Made by a program: the position numbers and the translations under genes. Shown piece by piece: positions 1-8,328 of a stretch of 64,000 bases of DNA (position 1 is its first letter; every line of letters starts with the position of its first letter). The notes under the pieces were generated by a model. It worked only from the letters and a program-made list of their open reading frames with translations. It searched no databases and was not told the DNA's origin. The DNA is from Paenibacillus sp. FSL R7-0204 (GTDB lineage Bacteria > Bacillota > Bacilli > Paenibacillales > Paenibacillaceae): NCBI RefSeq assembly GCF_038002225.1, contig NZ_JBBOCA010000001.1, forward strand, positions 3,472,001-3,536,000, given 5' to 3'.

Positions 1-971
1 TGATTGACCATAGCGGACATACAGAGACACGTGTCTTCAAGGATGTTGCTGAGGTGGGCCGCACCCTGGCGGGGCTGGAGGAAGTTGTAGGTACTACAAC
101 TCCTGCTGAGACAGCCATTCTGTTCGACTGGGATAACCGCTGGGCGGTGAAGGATGCCCAAGGTATCCGCAATTCCGGCCTGAAATATGAAGAGACTGTG
201 CTTCAGCATTACCGGGGACTGTGGGAGCTGGGAATTCCTGTAGATGTGGTAGGCTCAGGCGATGACCTGTCCGGCTATAAGCTGGTGATTGCTCCGATGC
301 TGTACCTGATCAGCGAAGAGAACGGGAAGCGGATTGAGAAATACGTTGAACAGGGCGGAACCTTCCTGGCCACCTATTGGTCGGGAGTAGTCGGCGAGAC
401 CGATCTGTGTCACCTGGGCGGCTTCCCTGGACCGCTGCGCAGAACGCTGGGCATTTGGGCCGAAGAGACAGAAGGACTGCATAGCCGCGATCTGAACGGT
501 TTGGTAATGGACCCAGGCAACAGCCTGAAGCTGAGCGGTGAATACGATGCACATGAGATCGCCGAGCTGATTCATCTGGAAGGCGCCGAGGCGCTGGGCC
601 ATTACCGCAGCGACTTCTACGCCGGACGTCCTGCACTTACTGTGAACAAGCTGGGAGCAGGTAAGGCTTATCATCTGGCAACACGTGTGAAGGACGCGCA
701 GTTCTATGTAGATCTGTACGCCGCAATTACCGGAAAAGAGCGGATCAGCCGCACCCTGAACACTGAGCTTCCGGCCGGAGTAACCGCCCAACTGCGTTCC
801 GATGGCGAGCATGAGTATGTATTCGTGCAGAATTTCAGCGGCTCCGAGCAAGTAGTGACGCTGGACGGACAAGCCTACACCGATGTAGAATCCGGCGCAG
901 CCGCTCCGGCTGAGCTGAAGCTGTCAGTGAACGGACTGGCAATTCTGAAGCGCGCAGCGGCTAAAGCATAA
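1..971 (+). CDS. Beta-galactosidase, GH42 family (3' part, 5' end outside window)
   Basis: The frame is open from the first complete codon at position 3, so the gene starts before the window; 322 C-terminal residues are visible. The segment around AILFDWDNRW (near residue 36 of the visible part) is typical of the trimerisation domain that follows the catalytic barrel in GH42 enzymes, and it is followed by the small C-terminal beta domain. The family hydrolyses terminal beta-D-galactosides, usually inside the cell on imported oligosaccharides. No signal peptide can be judged because the N-terminus and catalytic acids are missing. A strong terminator follows 60 bp downstream, so this is the last gene of its unit. 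The family call is fairly secure; the exact substrate (galactan, arabinogalactan or lactose) is unknown. Confidence 0.85.
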   Translation, partial: IDHSGHTETRVFKDVAEVGRTLAGLEEVVGTTTPAETAILFDWDNRWAVKDAQGIRNSGLKYEETVLQHYRGLWELGIPVDVVGSGDDLSGYKLVIAPMLYLISEENGKRIEKYVEQGGTFLATYWSGVVGETDLCHLGGFPGPLRRTLGIWAEETEGLHSRDLNGLVMDPGNSLKLSGEYDAHEIAELIHLEGAEALGHYRSDFYAGRPALTVNKLGAGKAYHLATRVKDAQFYVDLYAAITGKERISRTLNTELPAGVTAQLRSDGEHEYVFVQNFSGSEQVVTLDGQAYTDVESGAAAPAELKLSVNGLAILKRAAAKA

Positions 972-1031
972 GAAGAAGCAGTTAATCGAGTAATATAGTA
1001 CATGTATCTGCAAAGATACATTGAGATGAAG

Positions 1032-1070
1032 AAGGCAGAACCCTATCGACGGGTTCTGCCTTTTAGTTTT
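1032..1070 (+). terminator. Rho-independent terminator after the GH42 gene
   Basis: A perfect 12-bp stem (1032-1043 with 1051-1062) and 7-nt loop are followed by a T-rich tail. It closes the transcription unit of the GH42 gene. Confidence 0.9.
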
Positions 1071-1160
1071 GGTCCTGGTTGTACCTCTGCCTCATGCGCT
1101 TTCGCCCTTCCTGTTACGTTTCTCTCATATCTTCTATAGCAGCTAAATGGAACGAACTAG

Positions 1161-1459
1161 ATGCTGTCTGGACACAGTGAAGACAATCAGAACTCCAATA
1201 TCGCCCAGTTCGTCACGCAGAGAAAGTTCGGGCTAAATACGGATGACAACAATAGCTTTACTTTAACAGACGGCAAATTTCAGGTTGACGGCATTTCCAC
1301 CGGAATTGCCGACCCCGTGGTCCAATTCAAGGTATACTTGACCTGCAAAGGCGGGTTGAAGTTGCTGAGTTCGCAAACCACAACGCTGCCCAAGGCTTCA
1401 AAACTATGACGGCGGGTGCTTACAGCAGGGTTAGTCCAGCAAAAGGAAGGCATCGCTAA
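1161..1459 (+). pseudogene. Decayed small gene, frameshifted, unknown function
   Basis: The frame starting at 1161 gives a protein-like sequence to about 1345 (GKFQVDGISTGIADPVVQF), then the reading drops into low-quality sequence and stops at 1409. A different frame becomes protein-like from about 1340 (RVEVAEFANHNAAQGFKT) and ends with TAA at 1457-1459. This pattern fits a single ancestral gene of about 100 codons broken by a one- or two-base indel near 1330-1350. No ribosome-binding site precedes 1161. I do not recognise the family. The next, also broken, gene starts 28 bp downstream, so the two probably formed one unit that is decaying. A sequencing error is the alternative explanation. 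Confidence 0.4.
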
Positions 1460-1486
1460 ATAAAATGTACAAGGGAGAGATGATCA

Positions 1487-1949
1487 GTGGCATTCATTAA
1501 TGAAAAAATAACTGCAGCCGATCGCGAATGGTTTAATTCCTTCCAGCTCAAAGATCCGTTTACCCGTAAGTCATTGGAGTCCCGGTCTTGGACAATCGAC
1601 CGCGAGCGGGATGCTTTTTTGGTGGGATTAGGTGGACAAGGCGACTATGAATCCGACGTTCCGATGTATTATGCGCTTGTCTGGAAGGGTAATGTCATCG
1701 GTATGGATACGTATAGCACCGGTACGGGCAATGTGAGCTCAGGAATCGAAATGTTCTGGAAGATCACTAAAATTGAAGCGCCCGGAAGTCTGCTCCAAGG
1801 ATCACAAACAATTAATTGGTTTGATTAAAGAGGCGTTGGACGCTAAAGGATTTGCCGGCAGAAGAGACTGTGTTACTGGTGTCCATTTCGATTACATCGC
1901 AACCCCGGATTTGCGGTGGGGTCTGCAATGGGACCAAGGAGAAGGATGA
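1487..1949 (+). pseudogene. Frameshifted hypothetical gene, about 154 codons before breakage
   Basis: A GTG start at 1487 follows the ribosome-binding site AAGGGAGAGA at 1471-1480. The frame reads well (DREWFNSFQLKDPFTRKSLE, MYYALVWKGNVIGMDTYSTG) to about 1790 and stops at 1828. The +1 frame then continues protein-like through LIGLIKEALDAKGFAGRRDC and VHFDYIATPDLRWGLQW to a TGA at 1947-1949. The split suggests one indel between about 1780 and 1812 in a gene that once encoded roughly 154 residues. The family is not recognised. Its position behind another broken frame marks 1161-1949 as a small decaying locus between the GH42 terminator and the NUDIX gene. Confidence 0.55.
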
Positions 1950-1970
1950 TCAGGGAGCAAAATATCAGCT

Positions 1971-2594
1971 TTAACTGTACAACCGCTCAATCCCCTCAAT
2001 CACCCGCCTAAAATATTCACGCTCATGCGGGACAAAGCGCGTGAAGTCCACCAGCTCATCGACGCCCGTTCGTTCACCGTTCCCGTTAATCTGGAAGCCC
2101 TGTACATGAAGCTTGCTGTCTGCTCCCGAGATGAAGCTGCGGAAGTCAGCGAAGCGGGCCTCTACGATGCCTGCCACTTCTTCCAGCTGCGGGGTGAATG
2201 CACTAAGCGCATAGCGGTTCTCATAGACATATACATGCGCCCGTTCACGGTCCATGAATCCGGCGGAATCCATCTGGTAAGGGATGACCCCCAGCGGCTG
2301 CAGCTCGTCAAAAGCTATCGCAAGTCCCAGCTCCTCCTGGACCTCGCGGATACCGTCCAAGGCCGTCTCCTCCGCCAGCAGATGTCCGGCAGCGGTGATG
2401 TCGAGCAGTCCGGCATAATCTTTCTTTTGCTGACTGCGCAGCTGGAGGCAGATCCTCAGCCCGCTGTCAGCCTTGCGGATGAACCAGCAGTGGAAGGTCT
2501 CATGCCAGAGGCCTTGGCGGTGAACCTCGTCCCGGGGAGCCGTCCCCGTCCGGTTCCCTTGTTCATCAAATGTAGCTAATAATTCTTCGTTCAT
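1971..2594 (-). CDS. NUDIX hydrolase, isopentenyl-diphosphate isomerase-like subgroup
   Basis: A 207-residue protein with a NUDIX box at about residues 74-95 (GHLLAEE...REVQEELGL), including the metal-binding REVQEE core. The N-terminal pattern (FDEQGNRTGTAPRDEVHRQG, then WHETFHCWF) is that of the YfcD/Idi-like NUDIX enzymes, which cleave nucleoside-diphosphate-linked compounds; the true substrate is unknown. The start is placed at 2594 because GGAGG lies 8 nt upstream; an in-frame ATG 15 bp further up overlaps that ribosome-binding site and is unlikely. The gene reads away from the decayed locus and is separated by 27 bp from the membrane-protein gene upstream on the same strand, so it may share that transcript. 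Confidence 0.8.
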   Translation of the reverse strand: MNEELLATFDEQGNRTGTAPRDEVHRQGLWHETFHCWFIRKADSGLRICLQLRSQQKKDYAGLLDITAAGHLLAEETALDGIREVQEELGLAIAFDELQPLGVIPYQMDSAGFMDRERAHVYVYENRYALSAFTPQLEEVAGIVEARFADFRSFISGADSKLHVQGFQINGNGERTGVDELVDFTRFVPHEREYFRRVIEGIERLYS

Positions 2595-2621
2595 ACAGTT
2601 CGCCTCCATTGCCCCGGTAAG

Positions 2622-3074
2622 TTAAATTTTCCGGGAGTAGTATGCTGATAACAGAAGGTACAACAACAGAAGTGTAACCAAAGTAACAGCAATCGTTAAG
2701 AACACGGTTTGATTAATCAAAGAGGCGACGATAGCAGAAAAAGCCAATAAAAGAAGGAAAAGACGTATAGCAGCCCTGCCCGTTTTTAAGGCGATCATCC
2801 GGTTTCGTTCGTCTTGCGCGGCAATATGTAACGCTTCTAAGATTTCAGGGTTTTTGAGCGCCTTGCGGAGCCTGGCAATACGGAGAGCGGCAGTAATCCA
2901 CGAACCGAAGAATAAACCGGCGAGAATCCCTATATCCCAGCTGCCCAGTGTGTCGAGCCTGCCCCATACGAATGCTTTGAGTATAAACGCGACAATAACG
3001 GTCATCCCCATACCTGCCGCGTAGAAGGAATTGATAACGATCCGCCGCCGCAGCTCCTGTTCAAAAGACTTCAT
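2622..3074 (-). CDS. Small membrane protein paired with an XRE regulator
   Basis: A 150-residue protein with four predicted membrane spans in two pairs: about residues 12-34 and 41-62, then about 101-145. A charged middle segment (residues 63-98) lies between the pairs. The start at 3074 overlaps the end of the upstream regulator gene by 14 bp and has GGAGG 9 nt upstream, showing translational coupling; a longer upstream reading is only the regulator gene in another frame. Two-gene cassettes of a short YozG-like XRE regulator plus a DUF-type four-helix membrane protein are common in Firmicutes, with no agreed function. The pair is divergent from an ABC exporter and could sense or modulate its expression, which is inference. 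Confidence 0.7.
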   Translation of the reverse strand: MKSFEQELRRRIVINSFYAAGMGMTVIVAFILKAFVWGRLDTLGSWDIGILAGLFFGSWITAALRIARLRKALKNPEILEALHIAAQDERNRMIALKTGRAAIRLFLLLLAFSAIVASLINQTVFLTIAVTLVTLLLLYLLLSAYYSRKI

Positions 3075-3282
3075 AGTCCATATCCTCCACATCTGAAAAA
3101 TCAAAAATATCCTCGATCGGCAAACCGAAAAATTTTGAAATTTTATAGGCAAGCGGGAGGGAGGCAATGTACTTTTCATTCTCGATTGAAGTGATGGTGT
3201 GGCGTGTGACACGCAGTGCCTTAGCCAATTCTTCTTGAGAAATCCGCCGCTCTTTTCGCAGCTCGCGTATTCTTGTCTTCAC
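3061..3282 (-). CDS. XRE-family transcriptional regulator, short YozG-like type
   Basis: A 73-residue protein made almost only of a helix-turn-helix (residues 4-58: IRELRKERRISQEELAKAL, then RHTITSIENEKY, then KISKFFGLPIEDIF), the classic layout of the very small Cro/CI-like regulators. It has no sensor domain. It overlaps the following membrane-protein gene by 14 bp. A repeated ACTATAC motif fills the intergenic region in front of it and before the divergent ABC exporter, a likely operator for this regulator. It probably controls both its own operon and the exporter. Confidence 0.85.
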   Translation of the reverse strand: MKTRIRELRKERRISQEELAKALRVTRHTITSIENEKYIASLPLAYKISKFFGLPIEDIFDFSDVEDMDYEVF

Positions 3283-3332
3283 TAACCTGCCACCTCCCCC
3301 TGAAGTAATGTTATCTGCACCTCAACTCTGTT

Positions 3333-3362
3333 ATTATGTTGCACAGTTACGGGCTTAGTCAA
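3333..3362 (-). promoter_or_regulatory. Sigma-A type promoter for the XRE operon
   Basis: Read on the minus strand, TTGACT (3357-3362) and CATAAT (3333-3338) are separated by 18 bp and lie about 50 bp upstream of the regulator start. The ACTATAC repeats begin just upstream of the -35 box. Confidence 0.55.
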
Positions 3363-3366
3363 GTTT

Positions 3367-3418
3367 ACTATACCATTTATGTATAGTTGACTATACTAAT
3401 TATGTGCAGTAAGCTATA
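3367..3418. promoter_or_regulatory. Cluster of ACTATAC / GTATAGT operator-like repeats
   Basis: ACTATAC occurs at 3367-3373 and 3390-3396, its reverse complement GTATAGT at 3381-3387, and a near copy (GCTATAC) at 3412-3418. The arrangement gives one inverted repeat with a 7-bp gap and one with a 2-bp gap. It sits between the divergent XRE operon and ABC exporter, so it is probably the binding region of the XRE regulator. Confidence 0.5.
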
Positions 3419-3450
3419 CATAAGATAACCTAGAGGATGGTGCGGGGAGC

Positions 3451-4200
3451 ATGGAGAATATACGGTTTGCAGGTGTCAGAAAGTCCTTTGGCGATGTCGC
3501 TGCCGTAAACGGCCTGGATCTGAGTATTGCGGAGGGCGAGGTCTACGCACTGCTTGGGCATAATGGAGCGGGAAAGACCACAACGCTTCGCCTGCTGCTT
3601 GGTCTGCTGGAGCCGGACGAAGGGGAGGTCAATGTTTTTGGGCGGAATCCGATACAGGAGGGGGATAGCGTACGCGGGCTGTGCGGCGTTTTATCTGAAG
3701 ATACAGGGCTGTACGAGTCTTTGAGCGTCTGGGATAACCTGATGTATTACGCGGACATTTATGGTATGAGCCGTGTAGAATCTAATAGCCGTATTGATGA
3801 GCTGCTGCGGACATTTGGAATGCAAGACAAGAAACGAACGATGATTAAGGGCTTGTCTACCGGCATGAAAAAAAAGGTTGCCCTGATCCGGGCGATGCTG
3901 CATAAACCGCGCCTTCTGATCCTGGATGAGCCTACGAATGGGCTGGATCCTGTCAGCGCAGCTGATCTAAGGAAGATGTTATCGCGGCTGGCGAAGGAAG
4001 AGGGAACCACCATCATTATGACCACACATCATCTGGAAGAGGTCCAGAAGCTGTGCGATAGAATCACGATTCTGCGGCACGGCCGGAATATTTTTACCGA
4101 TTCCATCTCTGCGCTCCAAGACAGCGAGCATTACATGGAGAACGGGCAATTCAGTCTTGAGAAGCTGTACATGGATATGGAGCAGGGGGGAGGCCGATGA
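3451..4200 (+). CDS. ABC transporter ATP-binding protein (ABC-2 type exporter)
   Basis: A 249-residue nucleotide-binding subunit: Walker A GHNGAGKT at residues 36-43, signature LSTGMKKK, Walker B LLILDEP and the switch histidine in MTTHH. The ribosome-binding site GGGGAG precedes the ATG. The LSTGMKKKVALIRAML signature and the short C-terminus match the CcmA/NatA group that pairs with multi-span ABC-2 permeases. The permease gene overlaps it in an ATGA junction, so the two are translationally coupled. The cargo is unknown; related systems export peptides, antibiotics or sodium. It is divergent from the XRE regulator and probably under its control. Confidence 0.88.
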   Translation: MENIRFAGVRKSFGDVAAVNGLDLSIAEGEVYALLGHNGAGKTTTLRLLLGLLEPDEGEVNVFGRNPIQEGDSVRGLCGVLSEDTGLYESLSVWDNLMYYADIYGMSRVESNSRIDELLRTFGMQDKKRTMIKGLSTGMKKKVALIRAMLHKPRLLILDEPTNGLDPVSAADLRKMLSRLAKEEGTTIIMTTHHLEEVQKLCDRITILRHGRNIFTDSISALQDSEHYMENGQFSLEKLYMDMEQGGGR

Positions 4201-5621
4201 ACAGATCCTATCCCGTTTTTCGTATTCAGTGCGCAGAGTTTACAAGTGACAAAGGGATGCTCTTCTTTTACGGCCTGTCCATAGGCATTACCGGTATAAT
4301 CCTTCCGCTGTTCATGCACGGGGTAGAAGTCTCCTTAACCACCGCAGCATTACTTACGGCAGTCTTACTGAGACCCATGTTATCCGGCAGCATTGCGGGA
4401 GAACGGGAGCACCGCACTTTGGAGACACTCCTGTCCAGTCCCATCCAAGGGAAAAGCATGCTCTGGAGGAAGTTTGAATTCTGCTTCTTATTTGCGCTGG
4501 GCTACTTCACTATAACCGTCCTCTGCGCTGCGTTAACGAGCTATCTTGCCGGCGGCGAAGCCGCGTTGATTCCTTGGCAATGGATGTGCATCATGATTGT
4601 AGCTGCCTTGAATTATAGTGGAATATGCATGGGCGGGGTGTATGCTTCCTCCAGATCAGGGGATTTACGGGCTGCCAACCAGCGGGTGTCGCTAATGGCT
4701 TATCCTCTGAGCTTTCTGTTTGTTGTCTGTCTGTCGGTTATAGGAACTGCGGACTTGTTATTGGCGCTGATCATAAGTTGTATCGGTTCATTGATTTACC
4801 TTGGCGTTATAGCCATGTTCGCAGCGAAGATCAGGAGGATGAAGCAGCCGGATTTCTTCCAGCCCATCACCATCAAGAAGCCGGAGAACGTACATCAGCA
4901 GCGTATATCCTTAGCTCTCCCGAGATCTCAGTTTGGCATAGTGTTGAGATTGGAATGGAAGCTGCTAATGACCTTGAAAAGGATGCTCCTGAGCTTTGGA
5001 TTTCTGTGCTTCTCGCCCGTTGCTATGATGTGTCTGCTGCTGTATTATACGGGAACGCTTAACCTCAACTATGCCGTTCTGCTAACCGTGCTAGTAATAA
5101 CGAGAGTACCGACCAACTTAATAGCGTACTCCATAGGCGGGGAAAAAGTATATAAGACAGGGGAAGCCTTATTGTCTACACCTTTGCAGATCCGGCCGGT
5201 CTTTCTGGCCAAATGTATGATTCCAGTGCTTGTAACGGCGGTCATGCTGACTCTCTCATCCCTGCTGACGTTAGCGGGTGTAACTATTGCAGCGCTGATC
5301 AGGCCTGAGCTTGTCTCCATCCAAGGCTATACGGCTGCCCAGCTTATCCTGCTGTTTCCCGTTGGTCTGCTCTCATCCATCGCCATGATGTTCATAGCAG
5401 CTATTCTTTCTCTGCGGCTCAGAACTCCGCGTCAGGGCTTGTATGCGACAAGCCTTCTTTCCCTTCTGTTTGTGTTCCCGGTATTAGCGATTATCTACTT
5501 GGTTCCGAATATGTTAATGGGGTCCATGATCTATCTCGTGATTCTTGTAATTGGCAATCTGATCTGTCTAAAAAGAATTTCGGACAATACAACCCGTCCT
5601 CAACTCATGAGCAGACTATAA
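4197..5621 (+). CDS. ABC-2 type permease
   Basis: A 474-residue integral membrane protein with about twelve hydrophobic segments in two similar halves. An early LSGSIAGEREHRTLETLLSS region is typical of ABC-2 permeases (GExE-type loop just before the second span). The second half repeats the idea (SIGGEKVYKTGEALLSTPLQ). It overlaps the ATPase gene by 4 bp and ends just before a bidirectional terminator. It should form the membrane channel of the exporter with the ATPase at 3451; the substrate cannot be told from sequence. Confidence 0.8.
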   Translation: MNRSYPVFRIQCAEFTSDKGMLFFYGLSIGITGIILPLFMHGVEVSLTTAALLTAVLLRPMLSGSIAGEREHRTLETLLSSPIQGKSMLWRKFEFCFLFALGYFTITVLCAALTSYLAGGEAALIPWQWMCIMIVAALNYSGICMGGVYASSRSGDLRAANQRVSLMAYPLSFLFVVCLSVIGTADLLLALIISCIGSLIYLGVIAMFAAKIRRMKQPDFFQPITIKKPENVHQQRISLALPRSQFGIVLRLEWKLLMTLKRMLLSFGFLCFSPVAMMCLLLYYTGTLNLNYAVLLTVLVITRVPTNLIAYSIGGEKVYKTGEALLSTPLQIRPVFLAKCMIPVLVTAVMLTLSSLLTLAGVTIAALIRPELVSIQGYTAAQLILLFPVGLLSSIAMMFIAAILSLRLRTPRQGLYATSLLSLLFVFPVLAIIYLVPNMLMGSMIYLVILVIGNLICLKRISDNTTRPQLMSRL

Positions 5622-5630
5622 GGAACATAC

Positions 5631-5672
5631 AAAACCCCCGGCCATGCTTCATAAGAAGCAACCGGGGGTTCG
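5631..5672. terminator. Bidirectional terminator between ABC permease and kduD
   Basis: A 9-bp GC-rich stem (5633-5641 with 5662-5670) carries a nested 5-bp stem (GCTTC/GAAGC) in its loop. A TTTT run is present on the minus-strand side, so it serves mainly the kdu operon while also facing the convergent permease gene. Confidence 0.8.
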
Positions 5673-5685
5673 TTGTATGGGTTCC

Positions 5686-6441
5686 TTATCTAGCCAACCA
5701 GCCGCCATCCACATTCAGAATGTGGCCGTTCAGGTAGTCGGAAGCTGCGGAGGCCAGGAATACGGCAGGGCCCTTCACATCTTCCGCTGTTCCCCAGCGT
5801 CCGGCTGGAATACGCTCAAGGATGGAGTCGGAGCGGCCCTGGTCCGCACGGATTGGAGCGGTGTTCTCAGTAGCCATGTAGCCTGGAGCAATCGCGTTGA
5901 TGTTAAGGCCCGAGCCTGCCCATTCATTGGCGAAGGCTTTGGTCAGACCGGCTACGGCATGTTTACTTGCTGTGTAGCCCGGCACGTTGATGCCGCCCTG
6001 GTAGGAGAGCATGGAGGCGATGTTAATGATTTTGCCGCTTCCCCGTTCCAGGAAGTGACGTCCGGCAATCTGCGACAGCAGGAAGACGGTGTTCTGGTTG
6101 AGGTTAATGACATCGAACCAGTCCTTCTCGCTATGGTCCTTGGCCGGAGTGCGGCGGATCATGCCTGCACAGTTGACGAGGATATCCACTTTGCCGGTGA
6201 AGGCAACGGCTTCGTCGAACATGCCTTGAAGCTTGGAATGGTCGCTGAGGTCAGTGGCGATGCTCAGTGCTTTGACGCCAAAAGCTTCACAGGCTGCTAC
6301 GGTCTCGTCACTGGAATTAAGAGATACGGAGACTACGTCTGCACCTGCTTCTGCGAAGGCGATGGCAATGCCTTGTCCAAGACCTTGCGCTGCGCCTGTT
6401 ACGATTGCTGTTTTACCTGCCAAGCTGAATAAAGATGACAT
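5686..6441 (-). CDS. kduD: 2-dehydro-3-deoxy-D-gluconate 5-dehydrogenase KduD
   Basis: A 251-residue classical short-chain dehydrogenase: cofactor motif TGAAQGLG (residues 15-22), NCAG (about 90), catalytic Ser in NIASMLSYQGG and YTASK (about 158-162). The C-terminal DGGWLAR ending and overall pattern match KduD, which reduces 2,5-diketo-3-deoxygluconate to KDG with NAD(P)H in uronate and pectin breakdown. The ribosome-binding site AGGAGA precedes the start. It is the last gene of the kduI-deoR-kduD operon, 38 bp behind the regulator. Confidence 0.9.
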   Translation of the reverse strand: MSSLFSLAGKTAIVTGAAQGLGQGIAIAFAEAGADVVSVSLNSSDETVAACEAFGVKALSIATDLSDHSKLQGMFDEAVAFTGKVDILVNCAGMIRRTPAKDHSEKDWFDVINLNQNTVFLLSQIAGRHFLERGSGKIINIASMLSYQGGINVPGYTASKHAVAGLTKAFANEWAGSGLNINAIAPGYMATENTAPIRADQGRSDSILERIPAGRWGTAEDVKGPAVFLASAASDYLNGHILNVDGGWLAR

Positions 6442-6479
6442 ATGATTAATCTCTCCTTTGAGCTAATGGAATTCTACAA

Positions 6480-7235
6480 TTACCCGCATTCAATATTAAT
6501 GCCAGCCTTGCGGAACAGTTCGGCGGTCTCCGGAGCAAGCCCGCTGTCTGTCAGCAGCACATCGACCTCCTGCAGGGAAGCGAAGGTGCGCAGCGCGGTC
6601 TGGCCGAACTTGTGATGATCGCATGCGGCGAACACCTGGCGGGCCGTGGAGACTAACGCCTGTTTGTAATCGATGAAGTCGCCGGTGTATATGGACAGGC
6701 CGTGTTCAATATGAACGGCTGTGGCCGAGAGAAAGGCTTTTTGAATATTAAGCTTCTGCACATAGGACACCGCTTCGGGACCGGCCAGCATATTGCGGAC
6801 ACGATAGCCGCCGGGTACAACCAGACGGATGTTATCTCTGGGAACCAGCTCACTGATGATGTAGACATCATTGGTAATGACCGTAAGGGGAATATTGTCC
6901 AGCCGCCGGGCAATCTCAAGCGTTGTGCTTCCGCCGTCCAGGGCAATGATGTCGTCCGGAGCGATATGCGCCAGTGCACGCCGGGCAATCTCCGTCTTTT
7001 CCTCAGCATATTTATCCAGCGGATTGCGCAGGGGCAGAATGCCGAACTGATCGCTCTGTGCCAGCACGGCACCGCCGTGGACGCGCATAATCAGTCCCTG
7101 CTCCTCCAGCTTGCTTAAGTCCTCGCGGATCGTTTTGCCGGTGACCTGGAGCTTGTCGCTCAATTCGTTCACGGTTACATCCTTCTGGTTCAGCATAACT
7201 TCCATAATCATCTCGTGCCGCCGTATCGGGTTCAT
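6480..7235 (-). CDS. DeoR-family transcriptional regulator in the kdu operon
   Basis: A 251-residue regulator with an N-terminal DeoR winged helix (residues 5-55: RRHEMIMEVMLNQ, VTVNELSDKLQVTGKTIRED) and a C-terminal sugar-phosphate sensor domain (DGGSTTLEIARRL, VITND, VPGGYRV, LTDSG). Such regulators usually repress sugar operons until a phosphorylated intermediate binds. It lies between kduI and kduD with gaps of 34 and 38 bp, so it is probably autoregulated and a local regulator of uronate catabolism. Bacillus normally uses a LacI-type KdgR for this job, so a DeoR protein embedded in the operon is a different solution. Confidence 0.88.
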   Translation of the reverse strand: MNPIRRHEMIMEVMLNQKDVTVNELSDKLQVTGKTIREDLSKLEEQGLIMRVHGGAVLAQSDQFGILPLRNPLDKYAEEKTEIARRALAHIAPDDIIALDGGSTTLEIARRLDNIPLTVITNDVYIISELVPRDNIRLVVPGGYRVRNMLAGPEAVSYVQKLNIQKAFLSATAVHIEHGLSIYTGDFIDYKQALVSTARQVFAACDHHKFGQTALRTFASLQEVDVLLTDSGLAPETAELFRKAGINIECG

Positions 7236-7269
7236 CCGCCTGCCTCATCTTTCCGTAGTTGATTTGCTT

Positions 7270-8103
7270 CTATTGTAATTCTTTCATCCCTACGGGGTCC
7301 ATATCATCGTACCGTTTGTTGTCTCCTGCCATGCTCCAGATGAAGGTATAGTTATGCGTACCCACACCGCTGTGAATGGACCAGCTTGGTGAGATAACAG
7401 CTTGTTCATTGTGCATTACGATGTGGCGGGTCTCGGTCGGCTCGCCCATCAGGTGGAAGACGATGGAATCGTCCGGCAGATCGAAATAGAAGTAGGCTTC
7501 CATCCGGCGCGGATGGGTGTGGGATGGCATGGTGTTCCACATGCTGCCCGGCTTCAGTTGAGTCATCCCCATTACAAGCTGTGCGCTCTGCACGCCGTTC
7601 GTGTGGATGAAGCGGTGAATTGTCCGTTCATTGGAATTCTCCAGGCCGCCCATGGCTCCAGATTCGGATTCAGCCAGCGTAGTCTTCGTAGTCGGGTAAG
7701 ACTGGTGTGCCGGAGCGGAATTCAGATAGAATTTGGCCGGCTTAGCGCTGTCTGCGCTCTTGAAAACAACATCCTTCGAGCCTTGGCCCACATACAGGCA
7801 TTCCTTGAAATCAACCTCATATTCAGTACCGTCCACAACAACCGAACCCAGGCCGCCGACATTGATGATTCCCAGCTCGCGGCGTTCCAGGAAGTAAGTG
7901 ACGCCAAGCTCCTTGAGGTCCGTGGTCAGCGCCACTTCGCCGTTCACAGGATTCGCTCCGCCAACAATCATGCGGTCTTCATGGGTCAGGACAAGCTTCA
8001 GCTCGTCTGGTGCAAAGATAACCGGGATATGGAACTCCTTGCGCAGGCGCTCAGTGTCAAACTGCTTCACTTCATTCGGATGTGATGCAAAACGTCTTTC
8101 CAT
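7270..8103 (-). CDS. kduI: 5-dehydro-4-deoxy-D-glucuronate isomerase KduI
   Basis: A 277-residue cupin-fold isomerase that starts MERRFASHPNEVKQFDTERL as KduI proteins do and carries the metal site HTHPRRMEAYF near residue 195 plus a later histidine near SIHSGVGTHNY. It converts 4-deoxy-5-ketouronate, made from unsaturated uronate, into 2,5-diketo-3-deoxygluconate, the substrate of KduD. The start at 8103 has AAGGAG upstream and gives the family length; a longer frame to 8172 has no ribosome-binding site. It is the first gene of the operon. The GH88 enzyme at 18463 would supply its substrate. Confidence 0.93.
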   Translation of the reverse strand: MERRFASHPNEVKQFDTERLRKEFHIPVIFAPDELKLVLTHEDRMIVGGANPVNGEVALTTDLKELGVTYFLERRELGIINVGGLGSVVVDGTEYEVDFKECLYVGQGSKDVVFKSADSAKPAKFYLNSAPAHQSYPTTKTTLAESESGAMGGLENSNERTIHRFIHTNGVQSAQLVMGMTQLKPGSMWNTMPSHTHPRRMEAYFYFDLPDDSIVFHLMGEPTETRHIVMHNEQAVISPSWSIHSGVGTHNYTFIWSMAGDNKRYDDMDPVGMKELQ

Positions 8104-8150
8104 CGAATATTCAGTCTCCTTAGAAAACATATTTTCGTTCGTATAGGTAC

Positions 8151-8179
8151 AATTTAATCCATTTACGTTCATTTATCAA
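8151..8179 (-). promoter_or_regulatory. Promoter of the kduI-deoR-kduD operon
   Basis: On the minus strand TTGATA (8174-8179) and TAAATT (8151-8156) are 17 bp apart, about 50 bp upstream of kduI. The surrounding 8140-8230 stretch is strongly AT-rich and also serves the divergent gene at 8329. Confidence 0.6.
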
Positions 8180-8328
8180 GCATAATCTTTTTTAGTGCGT
8201 TTATTTTAGTTTATTTGTTCAGTGATAAGATTGCCATCTGAACTGAAAGCGTGCACAATAGAGCTGGAGTACATGGGATTTATTCAGGATTAAAAATATG
8301 GAATTCATACTCACGGAGGGTGAACGAG

